64,000 nt of DNA from Spiroplasma endosymbiont of Diplazon laetatorius (GTDB lineage Bacteria > Bacillota_I > Bacilli_A > Mycoplasmatales > Mycoplasmataceae). The position numbers and the translations under genes are program-made. Shown piece after piece: positions 46,149-57,640 of the stretch (position 1 is its first letter; each line of letters begins with the position of its first letter). Where the stretch lies: the NCBI RefSeq assembly GCF_964019625.1, contig NZ_OZ026458.1, forward strand, positions 915,439 through 979,438, in the 5' to 3' direction. Below the pieces are notes generated by a model, which was not told the origin of the DNA, did not search any database, and saw only the letters and a list, made by a program, of their open reading frames with translations.

Positions 46149-47186
46149 CTATTTTTTGAATCCTTTTGTATATTCTTCAACTCTTTTTACAATGTCATTT
46201 TGTTCATCATTGTAAACACCTGTAAGAGATGACTCTTCATAAGAACTTTGAATCATTCTAGCAAGTAATTTAGCTACAGAGATGATTTTTAAGTTTTTGA
46301 ATTTTCTTTCTTCCGGTATTTGGATTGTATCTGTAACAACAACTTGTTTTACAGTTCCATCATTTATAACTGATTCCATTTTTGAAACAGCTTCTCCATT
46401 AAATAAACCATGACAAGCAATAATATAAATTTCTTTAGCTCCTTGTTCTTTTAAAGCTTGAGCTCCTTTTATTATTGTTCCACCAGTATCAATCATGTCA
46501 TCGATAATGAAACATGTTTTATCTTTTACATCACCAAGAATGAATTCAACTTCCGCTTTATTTGGTTCTGGTCTTCTTTTTGCAATAACAGCAATACCAT
46601 TAGTAATGTTTCCTGTATATTTTGCAACACCATGAACCCTTGTTAATCCACCGTGATCTGGTGAAACTAACAGACATTGCTCTGGGTCTAATTTTTCAGC
46701 CACTATTGTATCAATAATTTCTGAAGCAACAATTTGTGCTGTAGAAAAGTTATCAATTGGGATATTAAAGAATCCCATTATTTGTGCAGAGTGAAGATCA
46801 ACAGTAATAACTCTGTGAACTCCAGCAGTTTCAATTAGGTTTGCAACTAATCTTGAAGTAATTGGTTGTCTTCCTTTTGCTTTTCTGTCTTGACGAGCAT
46901 ATCCAAAATAAGGTATAACTACATTTATTTTTGCAGCGCTAGCTCTTTTGAAAGCATCAACAGCTATTAATAATTCCATCAGGTTATCATTAACTGGTTG
47001 ATTTGTTGATTGAATAATGTAAATTTCTTGACCCCTAACTGAGTCAAGAGATTGAACAATCATTTCACCATCTAAAAATTTAGATGTTTTAGCTTGTGAT
47101 TCCTCAACTCCTAAGATTTCACAAACTTTTTTAGTTAAACTTTGGTTTGATGTTAAACCAAAAATCATAATGTCTTTTTTGTTCAT
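46149..47186 (-). CDS. prs: Ribose-phosphate pyrophosphokinase
   Basis: Prs makes PRPP from ribose 5-phosphate and ATP, feeding salvage. The 345-aa product has the PRPP-synthase blocks: FGYARQDRKAKGRQPITSRL, DLHSAQIMGFF, VSPDHGGLTRV, and the PRPP loop CFIIDDMIDTGGTI. No TGA occurs inside. It is the first gene of the prs-pth-purA-purB-hpt-metG-mnmG run. It diverges from the ABC-F gene. Confidence 0.96.
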   Translation of the reverse strand: MNKKDIMIFGLTSNQSLTKKVCEILGVEESQAKTSKFLDGEMIVQSLDSVRGQEIYIIQSTNQPVNDNLMELLIAVDAFKRASAAKINVVIPYFGYARQDRKAKGRQPITSRLVANLIETAGVHRVITVDLHSAQIMGFFNIPIDNFSTAQIVASEIIDTIVAEKLDPEQCLLVSPDHGGLTRVHGVAKYTGNITNGIAVIAKRRPEPNKAEVEFILGDVKDKTCFIIDDMIDTGGTIIKGAQALKEQGAKEIYIIACHGLFNGEAVSKMESVINDGTVKQVVVTDTIQIPEERKFKNLKIISVAKLLARMIQSSYEESSLTGVYNDEQNDIVKRVEEYTKGFKK

Positions 47187-47505
47187 AAATATAAGTCTCC
47201 TCTAATATAATATCAAATTTTTAGAGCTCCTTATATTCATTTGCCAAATTAAAAAAAACATTAAATCTGAGAGCTATTCTTGAGTAAGTACAAGACAAAA
47301 AAAGAAAGTTTAGGCCTTCTAGGCAATGTTTTTTTTAATAAACTTTAAAAAATGCAATAAAAATTCAAATATTAAGGCAAAATTAGGGAATTTTTTTAAA
47401 ATAATATATAATTATTGAGATATTTAAAGGTGCAAAAACCTTTTAAAATTGCTTTTTATAAGTCTTATGGACTTTTTTTATTGAAAAATTGAGGAGGAAA
47501 TAAAT
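47187..47505. promoter_or_regulatory. Divergent promoter region and structured leader of the ABC-F gene
   Basis: This 319-bp gap between prs and the ABC-F gene has no convincing gene. On the plus strand a TATAAT lies at 47407-47412, then a leader hairpin (AAAGGT with ACCTTT, 47426-47443), a second hairpin with a T run (AAGTC with GACTT, 47459-47479), then GAGGAGG and the start codon. The order hairpin, terminator-like hairpin, start resembles an attenuated leader. Confidence 0.5.
47459..47479 (+). terminator. Terminator-like hairpin in the ABC-F leader
   Basis: AAGTC and GACTT pair around a five-base loop and are followed by seven T, 26 bases before the start codon. The short stem suggests a weak or conditional terminator. 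Confidence 0.5.
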
Positions 47506-49038
47506 ATGGGATTAGTTTTTTTAGAAAATCTAACACATGCAAATGGTGGTAAAAAACTTTATGATAATACTTCATTTAGATTAAATAGAGGTGAACACAT
47601 AGCTTTAATTGGGCCTAACGGAGCTGGTAAAACAACTTTATTAAATATAATAGCTGGTAAAATGCTTTCAGACAAAGGTGATTTAAAAATACACCAAAAA
47701 ACTAAAATAGGTTATTTAGATCAACACCAGGAAGTTGATATGGAAGAAACTGTTGATTCATATCTAAAAGGAGCTTTTGAAGAATTATTTGAACTTGAAG
47801 CTCGTATGAATAAAATATATGAAGATATGGCCATAGAATACAAAGAAGAAGATTTGGTTAAGGCTTTAGCTTACCAAGATACATTGAACTTAAACGATTT
47901 TGATTCAATAGATAAAAGAATTGGTAACTTAGTTACTGGTTTAGGTATCGGTTTAGATAAATTAGAAAGAAAAATGGGAGAACTTAGTGGTGGACAAAGA
48001 GGAAAAGTTATCCTTGCAAAACTATTATTAAGTGGAGATGATTTCTTATTACTTGACGAACCCACAAACTTCTTGGACTTAGAACAAGTTAAATGACTTG
48101 CAAAGTTTTTACAATCTTTTGAAAAAGCTTTTATTATGGTTTCTCATGATAATGACTTCATAAATAAGACTTGTGGAATTATCTATGCTTTAGATAACCT
48201 TAAATTAACAAGATATGTTGGAAACTATGATAAATATCTAGAAGAAGCAGAAATACAAAAAGAACAATACGACAAAGCATTTGCTTCTCAACAAAAAGAA
48301 ATTAAAAAACTTGAGACTTATGTTGCTAAAAATAAAGCTAGAGCTTCTACTGCAAAATCTGCTCAATCAAGACAAAAACAACTTGAAAAAATAGATGTAA
48401 TGCAAGAAAGAAGAGATCTAACTAAACCTAAGTTTAGTTTCAACTATAAAAGACCAAGCACAAACGTTATTGTAAGAGCAGAAAATTTAGTTATTGGTTA
48501 TGATTCTGCACTTTTACATGCTCTTAATTTTGAATTAAGAGAAGGAGAAAAATGTATTATTAGTGGACGTAACGGTATTGGTAAAACAACTTTCTTAAAA
48601 ACAATGTCTACAGAAATACCTGCTTTTGAAGGTAAGGTAGAACTTGGAAACGCAGTTGAATATGCTTACTTTAAACAAATAGAGGATGTTAGAGGTATAA
48701 CACCAATAACTTACTTAATGGATCGTTTTGATGATATTACCGAGTCAGAAGCAAGAGCTAAAATTGCTCAATTCGGGGTTAAAAGTGGTTTAATGATGCA
48801 ACCTATGGAAAAACTTTCAGGGGGAGAACAAACAAGAATTAGATTAGCAGCATTGAGTATGATTCCTTGTAGCTTACTGGTACTTGACGAACCTACAAAC
48901 CACATTGATGTTTTAGCTAAAGAAGCTTTATTAGAAGCTATCGAAAACTTTAAAGGTACAGTTATTTTAACAACTCACGATATTAACTTTTCTACAAACT
49001 GAGCTAATAGGACTTTGGATTTCTCAGATTTAGTGTAA
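47506..49038 (+). CDS. ABC-F family ATPase
   Basis: The 510-aa soluble protein has two ABC cassettes and no membrane part: Walker A GPNGAGKTT and signature LSGGQRGK with LLLDEPTNFLDL in the first half, GRNGIGKTT and LSGGEQTRIRLA with LVLDEPTNHIDV in the second. A charged linker (about residues 250-310) separates them. ABC-F proteins act on the ribosome; some confer antibiotic protection. The GAGGAGG site supports ATG 47506, and TGA-coded Trp occurs near 48096. The leader upstream has possible attenuation hairpins. Confidence 0.9.
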
Positions 49039-49068
49039 AATATTTTTATACCTGGGGAGGTGCATACT

Positions 49069-49227
49069 ATGAGTAAAGATTTTGATTCATCTTGTTTCAA
49101 ATGTGTTGAAGAAATGCAAAAAACAAACCAAGGAGGAGCAGCTGCAAGTATATTAGCTATGAAAATGCAACAAAGCGTTGCAAATCAAGACTTAGATAAT
49201 ATCCATCTATGTGCAAGACATGCTTAA
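49069..49227 (+). CDS. Small CxxC protein, 52 aa
   Basis: ATG at 49069 follows GGGGAGG. The 52-aa product begins MSKDFDSSCFKCVEEMQ and ends NIHLCARHA. Its CxxC pair plus a later Cys and His could bind a metal. It lies 30 bp after the ABC-F gene and before a strong terminator, so the two probably form an operon. I recognise no family. It is too short for most gene finders. Confidence 0.65.
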   Translation: MSKDFDSSCFKCVEEMQKTNQGGAAASILAMKMQQSVANQDLDNIHLCARHA

Positions 49228-49232
49228 ATAAA

Positions 49233-49267
49233 AAAACTAGTTTACTTAGGTAAACTAGTTTTTTTTA
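49233..49267. terminator. Bidirectional terminator
   Basis: AAACTAGTTTAC-TTAG-GTAAACTAGTTT is a perfect 12-bp stem with A and T runs on both sides. It ends the plus-strand ABC-F operon and overlaps the convergent ispE stop. Confidence 0.95.
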
Positions 49268-49922
49268 TGAATGTTGATCCAGAACCACTCATTTGTCCTG
49301 TTTCTCTGTATTCAATTAACTCTGGATAAAGTTTTAGTGCTGGTACTTCAAACATATTTTTTTCATACTTGTTTTTTCACCCTCTAATTTGATCAAACTT
49401 ATCATAAACTTCTTTTGTATTGCAATTTATTCCAGTTAATATTAAGTCCTTAAGTTTTATACTATAGTCCCTGGTCAGTTCTTTGACTTTTTGACCATAA
49501 CCTTTAACTTGGGCTGTTTTGTATCCACTTATAAAGAAGTAGCAATCTGTCCCAACCTTTTTTGCTATCTTATTTAAAATCTTTTTATCTTGTGTGAAGT
49601 GTTTAGCAACAGCAATTGCGTTACTGCTCCCTCCACCCAAACCAGATCCAACAGGTATATTTTTTTGAACTCTTATTTTATAAAACTTATCAATCACTTC
49701 TTCTTCTCTTAATATTTTTAAAACCTTGAAAATGAAGTTTTCTTTTTCTAATTCTTTTACATTACAAAATAAAGTATCTTTTTGTTGATCTGATTCTTCA
49801 ATTTCTATTTCATCATAAAAATCATCTACAGTAGTAAATATAGAATTTATTTTATGATAATTTTTAGTTTTTTTCCCAACCTTCAAAGTCAGATTAACTT
49901 TAGCAAAACTTTTTAAAATCAT
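49242..49922 (-). CDS. ispE: 4-diphosphocytidyl-2-C-methyl-D-erythritol kinase, short form
   Basis: IspE phosphorylates CDP-methylerythritol in the MEP pathway. The 226-aa product has the N-terminal SFAKVNLTLKV, the GHMP kinase ATP loop IPVGSGLGGGSSNAI and the C-terminal MSGSGST motif. It is some 50 residues shorter than typical IspE, mainly in the second half, but all GHMP motifs are present. TGA codes Trp near residue 182. The gene starts directly after rsmA (adjacent codons). Confidence 0.85.
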
Positions 49923-50714
49923 TTACTTAACCTCATTGTACATTTCTATAAACTGTTCTAGAGTTATATTCTCTGGTCTTAAGTTTTCTCTTATATTTAT
50001 TTTACTTAGAATATTCAAAGAATGTTCTTTATTGTTTGTAATATTTGTTAAATTATTAGAGATTGTTTTTCTTTTATTATTAAATATTTTTCTAACAAAG
50101 GCAACAAATTTAATGTCATCTTTTACTTTATTTAGATTTTCTTCTTTGAAAGTTAATGAAATTATTGCAGAATCTACTTTTGGAATTGGTCTGAACATAT
50201 TTTTGTTAACTGTAAATTCATATTCAACATCTGAATAAAGTTGAGCTGCAACAGAAAGATTATTATAATTATTTTCATTTGCCCTTGCACAAATTCTTTG
50301 TGCAACTTCCTTTTGAACCATAAAAATTGCTTTGTCTAATAATTTAGAAACGTTTAAAGTTCTAAAAATTATTTCACTTGTGATGTAGTAAGGAGTATTT
50401 GATATCAAAGAAATTTTTTTATAATTATTTTTTTCTATCAAATCTTTTAAATCAACTTCTAAACAATCTTTTATTATCAATTCAAACTTGGATGAACTAA
50501 TTTCTGATTTTAAAATTGATTCCATATCTTGATCTATTTCAATAGCAATAACTTTTTCAAATCTATTAATTAATTCTTTTGTAAGTGCCCCTCTACCAGG
50601 ACCAATTTCAATTATTAAATGATTTGGTTCTTGATCAAGAATATTTATTATCTTATTTATAAGATTTTTATCAGATATAAAGTTTTGTCCAAACTTTTTC
50701 TTTGCAAATTCCAT
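49923..50714 (-). CDS. rsmA: 16S rRNA dimethyladenosine transferase
   Basis: RsmA (KsgA) dimethylates two adjacent adenosines near the 3' end of 16S rRNA. The 263-aa product has KKFGQNFISDKNLI, the SAM loop IEIGPGRGALT, and SNTPYYITSEII with the NxPY-type catalytic motif. It has no TGA. It lies between rnmV and ispE, a known Firmicute order. Confidence 0.95.
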   Translation of the reverse strand: MEFAKKKFGQNFISDKNLINKIINILDQEPNHLIIEIGPGRGALTKELINRFEKVIAIEIDQDMESILKSEISSSKFELIIKDCLEVDLKDLIEKNNYKKISLISNTPYYITSEIIFRTLNVSKLLDKAIFMVQKEVAQRICARANENNYNNLSVAAQLYSDVEYEFTVNKNMFRPIPKVDSAIISLTFKEENLNKVKDDIKFVAFVRKIFNNKRKTISNNLTNITNNKEHSLNILSKINIRENLRPENITLEQFIEMYNEVK

Positions 50715-50717
50715 TTT

Positions 50718-51248
50718 TTATTCTCCTATTATTTTTTTTACATCTTCAACAGTTAGATTCATCAAGTTAATTCATTTGAAAAGTCTTTTTGAATTTATTT
50801 TTTCACTTCAATCATACTTCTCTGCTATTTTTTTTCTAGCTTTGGGTTCGAAGAAATCATTTTTTAAAAAATCTTCCCATGTCATACTCAAACCATTTGT
50901 GTCAAAAGTTATCAAGTTTGCTAGAGCTTCTCTAATATCTTCTTCTTGAGCTTCAGCTATTCCAATTTTTTTTGAATTTATTATCCTTTTCTTATTGATA
51001 AATGCGTTAAAACATTTAAAATCTAAGTAGGTATTAATAGTATCACGAATTCGTAATCCTGGTCCATCTGGATCGGTAAAAATAATTACACCACGTGTGC
51101 TATTAACATCCAAAATAAAATTTAAAGTATCTGTAGATAAGGCAAGTCCATTTGTTTCGATGGTATCAACATTATCATTTCCAAATATCTTTTTGAGTTT
51201 GGCAGTGTCTGTAACACCTTCTACAATCACAACTTGTTTTATCTTCAT
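50718..51248 (-). CDS. rnmV: Ribonuclease M5
   Basis: RNase M5 matures 5S rRNA. The 176-aa product has the Toprim motifs VIVEGVTDTAKLKK (Glu) and IFTDPDGPGLRIR (DxD), and the C-terminal helices. Both TGG and TGA are used for Trp, which is rare in this window. It lies upstream of rsmA and shares a divergent promoter region with the first mreB. Confidence 0.93.
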
Positions 51249-51297
51249 AAGCGTACCTTTCTCGTGTATAATACTAGTATTTTAAATACATATATAG

Positions 51298-51307
51298 TAT
51301 AATTATA
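51298..51307. promoter_or_regulatory. Divergent -10 boxes between rnmV and mreB
   Basis: TATAAT at 51298-51303 faces the plus-strand mreB and TATAAT on the minus strand (51302-51307) faces rnmV. They overlap within GTATAATTATAC, so the two promoters may compete. No clear -35 elements. Confidence 0.5.
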
Positions 51308-51344
51308 CACGAAGGGTTTTTTTCTTATAGAGGAGGAAATAAAT

Positions 51345-52388
51345 ATGGCATCATGAGATCGTAAAAGAGAATTCGTTGCTTTAGACTTAGGAACAGCTAA
51401 CGTTGTTGCTTACCTAGGTGGACAAGGTATCATTTATAATGAACCTTCAACTATGGCATACGATGTTCACACAAACACTGTTATCGCATCAGGGGAATCA
51501 GCATACGAAATGATCGGAAAAACAAATGAAGACATTAGAATGGTAGTTCCATTAGTTGATGGAGTTATAGCAGACCTTGACGCAGCAAAAGATTTAATTA
51601 AAATAATCTTTTCACGTATTAAATTATCAGACATCTTAAAAAATGCATTAGTAGTTCTTGCCTGCCCTTCAGGAGTTACTGAATTAGAGAGAAGTGCATT
51701 AAAACAAGTTGTTTCAGATATGGGAGCAAGAAATGTTCTTGTTGAAGAAGAAGTTAAATTATCAGCAATCGGAGCTGGAATTAACATTGCTATCGCAAGT
51801 GGACACTTAGTTGTTGACATCGGTGGAGGAACTACTGATATAGCTATTATATCAGCTGGGGATATTGTTATTTCAAGATCAATCAAAGTTGCTGGAAATC
51901 ACTTTGACGAAGAAATAAGAAAATATATTCGTGCTGAATACAACGTATTAATCGGAATTAAAACTGCAGAAAAAATCAAAATTGAAATCGGTGCATTAAC
52001 AAAAATAGATAATGGACGTACTTTCCGTGCATTTGGTAGAGACGTTATCTCTGGTTTACCAAGAGAAGTAGTTATCTCACCAGATGAAGTGAAAAACGCT
52101 TTATTAGCACCATTTAGTAAAATTACAGACCTAATTGTTGAAGTTATGGAAAACACACCAGCTGAATTAGCTGGAGATATCATTAGAAATGGTATTACAA
52201 TTTGTGGAGGAGGAGCTTTAATTAGAGGAATTGATACATACTTTGAATCAATTTTCCAATTAAAAGTAAGTAAAGCTCAAGATCCATTACTAACAGTTAT
52301 CGAAGGTACTAAAGAATACGAAAAAAATGCAGAAAAATGATTAGAAGTTGTTGAAATGCGTGATTCAAGAGAATACAACATTAAATAA
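51345..52388 (+). CDS. mreB: MreB cytoskeletal protein, paralogue A
   Basis: The 347-aa actin-like protein has phosphate loop 1 FVALDLGTANVVAY, LACPSGVTELER, the VDIGGGTTDIAII phosphate loop 2 and CGGGALIRGID near the C-terminus. MreB filaments drive the helical shape and swimming of wall-less Spiroplasma. AGGAGG precedes ATG 51345, and a TGA-coded Trp sits at residue 4 and near the C-terminus (KWLEVV). It is the first of five mreB genes in 8 kb and has its own terminator. Confidence 0.95.
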
Positions 52389-52392
52389 TAAG

Positions 52393-52420
52393 AGAGGAAG
52401 AAAATAATCTTCCTTTTTTA
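52393..52420 (+). terminator. Terminator of mreB paralogue A
   Basis: AGGAAG and CTTCCT pair around an eight-base loop and are followed by six T. Confidence 0.7.
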
Positions 52421-52504
52421 TTTGTTTTTTTAATCTTCAAATGGTAGATATTTGTAAAAAAATGTTTAAACTAATACATATAGAGTAAAAGTGAGGTATT
52501 TCTT

Positions 52505-53539
52505 GTGGCAAGAGTAAGTTTAAGATCAAGAAGACACATCGCAATTGACATTGGTACTAGTAAAACCAGAATCTTTATTGAACAACTAGGAATGGTTTTC
52601 AATGAAGCTAGTTTAATTGCTTTAGATTATAAAACTAGAAAAGTTATTTCTATTGGAGATGACGCTAAGAAATTTGTGGGTAAATTAAGTGGAGCAATGC
52701 AAATAAAGCACTTGCTAAAACGTGGTGTTTTAACAGATATGAATTTGTTAAAATTATTCCTTTCAAGTATTCTAGGTAAATATGAAGAAGAAACTAAGAA
52801 CGCAGTCGTTACTTTAGCTTGTCCTATAAGTATGAGTGAATTAGAAAGAAAAGCTCTTGTTGATTCAATCAAATCTTTAGGTGTCTCACATGTAAGAGTG
52901 GAAGACGATATTAAGTTAGCACTATTAGGTGCGGGTTACGAAATTTATGGAAGTGATTCACACATGTGTTTAGATATGGGAGCAGGTAAAACAACTATTG
53001 GTGTTATCACAAATGGTGAAACTGTTAACCATAAATGATCAAAAGCTTCAGGAGAAGTTATTGATCACGAAATTATAAAACACCTTAAATCAAAAGAAGG
53101 TATTTTATTAGGAGATGTTAGTTCAGAGGCTGTTAAAATAGCAGTTGGATCAGTAATCAAAAGTAAAGAACCATTAAAAACTAAAGCTTACGGTTATGAC
53201 TTGAGTTCATCAAGACCACGTGAAGTTGAAGTTCAAGATAAAGATATTTCAAAAATAATACTTTCAGTATTTGGAAACATCACAAATACAATAACTTCAT
53301 TACTAGAAGAAACTCAAAGCGAAGTTGCTGGAGATATCATTAAAAATGGTTTAATCATTACTGGAGGATTAGCAAAAATACCTGGAGTTAAGTTATTCTT
53401 TGAGAATTTCTTTGAAATACCAGTTATTGTTGCCAAGAATGCAGGAACTTCAACAATCGAGGGTGCAATAATGCATAAAGATAAAACATTCGATTTAATT
53501 GAAGAATCAGAATTAACAAAAACAACATACCTATGATAA
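52505..53539 (+). CDS. mreB: Divergent MreB paralogue B with altered nucleotide-binding loops
   Basis: The 344-aa product starts at GTG 52505 after GTGAGGT and has AIDIGTSKTRIFIE and SMSELERKALV, like the other copies. Its phosphate loop 2 reads LDMGAGKTTIGVI, losing the GGGTTD pattern with its Asp, and the C-terminal GGG(A/S)xIRG loop is TGGLAKIPG. The hydrophobic and structural framework is kept. Work on Spiroplasma MreBs describes one paralogue (MreB3) lacking ATPase residues, which may be this copy. It ends in a TGA-coded Trp before TAA. Confidence 0.9.
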
Positions 53540-53563
53540 TAAGACTTTGTCTTATTTTTTTTA
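53538..53563 (+). terminator. Terminator of mreB paralogue B
   Basis: AATAAGAC-TTT-GTCTTATT is followed by a T run and overlaps the stop codon. Confidence 0.85.
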
Positions 53564-53622
53564 TTTATAAAAATAAGGTGATTTTTTTTATAAAATATAA
53601 TAGTAGAATTTAGAGGTTATTT

Positions 53623-55278
53623 ATGAATATATTAATAAACAAAATTAAAGCAGTTATAGAAGAAGCGGTTAATAAACTTAACTTACAAGGAAATATAATA
53701 GTTGAAAGACCAAAACTAATACAAGATGCAGACTTTGCAACTAACTTTGCTTTAATAAACTCAAAATTAAATAATTCAAACCCTATTCAATTAGCTGAAT
53801 TAATTGTTAATGAAATAAAAGATAATGAATTGTTTGAAAATGTAGAATTTGTAAAACCCGGTTTCATAAATTTTAGAATAAACAAAGACAACTTATCAGA
53901 GGTTGTTCAAAATATCATTGATTTAGGAAGTGATTTTGGTAAATCAAACAAAAAAGGAAAAAAATATAACTTAGAATTAGTTTCAGCAAACCCTACTGGT
54001 TACTTACATGTTGGTCACGCAAGAAACGGAGCAATTGGAGATTCAGTTGCTAGAATATTAAAATTTGCAGGATATGATGTTGAAACAGAATATTATACAA
54101 ACGATGCTGGAAATCAAATTAACATATCAGCTGCTACCCTTTTCTATCACTATAAAGAAATGCAAGGAATGCCAGTTACTAAACCAGAAGAAACTTATGG
54201 TGGAGATATGTATCCTGAAGTTGCTCAAATATTTATTGATGAGTACAAAGATAAATTTAAAGATGTTGAAATCGTTAATAACAGAATTGGCGATGAAGAA
54301 GTTAATAATTTATTTAGAGAAAAATCAGTTGTATTCTTCATGAAAGAAATTAAAAAACAGTTATCTGACTTTGATGTTAATATTGATTTCTATTCAAGCG
54401 AAGCTAAAATGTATGAAAACAATTCAATAAATAAAATAGTTGATAAATATAAAGAGCTTGGAGCAACTTATGAACAAGAAGATGCTCTATGATTAAAAAC
54501 AACTCAATTTGGAGATGATAAAGATAGAGTTCTTAAAAAAACAGATGGAACTTTCACTTACATAACTCCAGACATCGCTTCTCACAGTGATAGAATTGAA
54601 AGATCTAAAGCTGATAAATATATTAACTTCTGAGGTGGAGATCACCACGGTTATATAGTAAGACTTAGATCTGGACTAGCTTTATTAGGATATGATTTTG
54701 ATCTTGTAGATATTGATATGATTCAAATGGTTCGTTTGATGAAAGATGGACAAGAATATAAAATGTCTAAGAGAAAAGGAACTGCAGTTTGATTGGTTGA
54801 CTTACTTGAAATGGTTGGAAAAGATGCAATTAGATATATGCTTGTTTCTAAAACCCCTTCTAGTCACATGGATTTTGATTTAGATTTAGCTTTAGAGAAA
54901 AATTCAACTAACCCTGTTTACTATGCTCAATACGCAACAGCAAGATGTAACAAAATTATAAAATCACTTGATAACTTTGACTTAAAAGTTAAAAGCGAAA
55001 TTAAATTTGAAAGTCAAAAAGAAAAAGAATTAATTATTTTATTAGATAGTTTCAATTCAATTATTGAATATGCAGGAAGTTCAAGACTACCAAATATAGT
55101 TTGTGATTATATTCAAACATTAGCAAAGACTTTCCACTCATATTATTCTGAGACAAAAATTTTAGACAATGAAAACAAAGATGTGACTAACCAAAAAGTA
55201 TTATTAGTTAAATCTGTATATCAAGTATTATCAAATGCCTTCCATTTAGTTGGAATAGATGTAAAAGATAGTATGTAA
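53623..55278 (+). CDS. argS: Arginyl-tRNA synthetase
   Basis: This 551-aa class I synthetase has [17 protein letters not shown] (HIGH as HVGH) and the KMSKRKGT signature loop, with an N-terminal tRNA-binding domain and a C-terminal DALR-type helical domain ending [14 protein letters not shown]. Several TGA codons encode Trp. A TATAAT at about 53595 serves it. It sits between mreB copies B and C with terminators on both sides, so it is expressed independently. Confidence 0.95.
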
Positions 55279-55280
55279 TT

Positions 55281-55310
55281 AAAAGTGGAGTTTGCAACTT
55301 CACTTTTTTT
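55281..55310 (+). terminator. Terminator of argS
   Basis: AAGTGGAGTT and AACTTCACTT pair with one G-T wobble around a three-base loop, followed by seven T. Confidence 0.85.
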
Positions 55311-55400
55311 ATGTTAGAATTACAACAGATTATATATTCTAGTTGAAATAGAAATGTATAATTCATTACAAAATATAAATTATAAAAGGAGAAAAACAGT

Positions 55401-56432
55401 ATGGCAAATAAAAAACCAACATTCGTTTCAATGGACTTAGGTACAGCTAATACACTAGTATACATCGCTGGACAAGGTATTGTTTATAACGAACCATCAA
55501 TCGTTGCTTACAGAATTAAAGAAAACAAAATTATCGCTGTAGGTGAAGAAGCATACAAAATGATCGGTAAAGGAAACAAAACTATTCGTGTTGTAAGACC
55601 AATGGTTGACGGAGTTATTACTGACATTAGAGCTACTGAAGCTCAATTGAGATACATCTTCTCAAAATTAAGAATTACAAAACAATTAAGACACTCAATC
55701 ATGCTATTAGCATGTCCTTCAGTTATTACTGAATTAGAAAAAACAGCTCTTAAAAAAATCGCTGTAAACTTAGGAGCAGACCAAGTATTCGTTGAAGAAG
55801 AAGTTAAAATGGCTGCTTTAGGTGGTGGAGTTAATATCTACGCACCAACAGGAAACTTAATCGTTGATATGGGTGGGGGAACTACTGATATAGCTGTTTT
55901 AGCATCAGGAGATATCGTTCTATCAAAATCAATTAAAGTTGCCGGAAACTACTTAAACGATGAATGTCAAAAATTCATTCGTTCACAATACGGATTAGAA
56001 ATCGGATCAAAAACTGCTGAATCAATCAAAGTTAACGTTGGTTCATTAGCAAAATTCCCAGATGAAAGACGTATGAAAGTTTACGGACGTGACGTTGTTT
56101 CTGGATTACCAAGAGAAATCGAAATTACTCCAGAAGAAGTACGTGAAGTATTAAAAGTACCAGTATCAAGAATTATTGACTTAACAGTTCAAGTTTTAGA
56201 AGATACACCACCTGAATTAGCTGGAGATATCTTTAGAAACGGAATCACAATCTGTGGTGGTGGAGCCTTAATTAGAGGAATCGACAAATACTTCGCAGAT
56301 ACATTACAATTACCAACAAAAATTGGTGAACAACCATTATTAGCCGTTATTAACGGAACTAAAAAATTCGAAAGTGAAATCTGAGAAATCGTTAAAGCTC
56401 AAAGATTACACGACGATATAATGGGTAGATAA
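55401..56432 (+). CDS. mreB: MreB cytoskeletal protein, paralogue C
   Basis: The 343-aa copy starts MANKKPTFVSMDLGTANTLVY at ATG 55401 after AAAAGGAGAAA, and has ACPSVITELEKTAL, MGGGTTDIAVLASG and CGGGALIRGIDKY. Its nucleotide-binding motifs are intact. The final Trp is TGA-coded (EIWEIV). The base composition looks richer in C-ending codons than its neighbours, which fits a highly expressed gene. It probably forms one operon with copy D, 55 bp downstream. Confidence 0.95.
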
Positions 56433-56487
56433 TAATCCCTTTGTTTTATAAAGTTTTATAAATTTTAAAAAAATGAGGAGGTTTATT

Positions 56488-57540
56488 ATGTACAAAGAAT
56501 TTAATAGACCATTCATTTCCCTGGATCTTGGAACTAGCAACATTCTTGCCTATGTTTCAGGACAGGGAATTGTTTATAATCAGCCAAGTTTGATGGCATA
56601 CGATGTTAGAACTAACAAATTAGTAGCTATTGGACAAGAAGCTTATGAAATGGTCGGAAAAACAAACGACAATATCAGACTAATAACACCATTAGTTGAT
56701 GGAGTTATTGCAGACTTAGATGCTGCACAAGATTTATTAAAACACATCTTCGATAGACTAAAAATGATGAACTTCTGAAAAAGTTCAATCGTTGTTCTAG
56801 CTTGTCCTTCAGGGGTTACTGAGTTAGAAAGAGATGCTCTAAAAATGGTCGCAAAAGACATGGGAGCAAGCTTAGTTGTTGTTGAAGAAGAAGTTAAAAT
56901 GTCTGCATTAGGAGCAGGAGTCAACATTGAAATGCCTATGGGGCACTTAATTGTTGACATCGGTGGTGGAACTACTGATATAGCTATTATTTCAAACGGA
57001 GATATTGTTATCTCAAGATCTGTTAAAGTAGCTGGAAATGCTTTAAATGAAGAAATCTTAAAATATGTTAGAGCTGAATACAACATCTCAATCGGTATTA
57101 AAACTGCCGAAAACATCAAAAAAAGTGTTGGTTCATTAGTTAAATATCCTAATGAAAGATCAATGCAAATTTATGGTAGAGATATCGTTTCAGGATTACC
57201 AAAAGAAGTTACTGTAAACTCAGAAGAAATTAGAAATGTTCTTTTAGGATCATTTAGTAAAATCACTGATTTAGTAATTGAAATCATGGAAAACACTCCA
57301 CCTGAATTGGCTGGAGATATCATGAAAAATGGTATGGTTTTATGTGGTGGTGGTGCATTGGTAAGAAATGTTGATAAATATTTCTTCGATATATTCCAAT
57401 TACCAACTAAAATCGCAGCTGACCCACTTAACTGTGTTATTGAGGGTACAAAAGCTTATGAAAAAATTATATTAAAACGTGTTGAAGCTGGGGAATATGA
57501 GGGAACTCAAGATACTTATCTTCAAACACTAAAAAAATAG
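56488..57540 (+). CDS. mreB: MreB cytoskeletal protein, paralogue D
   Basis: The 350-aa copy starts at ATG 56488 after GAGGAGG (an earlier Met at 56473 overlaps this site and is rejected). It has SLDLGTSNILAYV, VDIGGGTTDIAII and CGGGALVRNVD, all intact, and a TGA-coded Trp near residue 98. Its C-terminus has an extra tail (GEYEGTQDTYLQT) absent from copies A-C but similar in position to copy E. Confidence 0.95.
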
Positions 57541-57563
57541 AAACTAAGGTTTCTATTTTTTTT
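57536..57563 (+). terminator. Terminator of mreB paralogue D
   Basis: AATAGAAAC and GTTTCTATT pair around a four-base loop, followed by a T run. It overlaps the TAG stop. Confidence 0.85.
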
Positions 57564-57640
57564 ATAAAATATTTTTGATTTTAATTTGAAGTTAGCTCCC
57601 CTTCTCTTTTTGTGTTAATTTAAATGTAATTGAGGTTATT

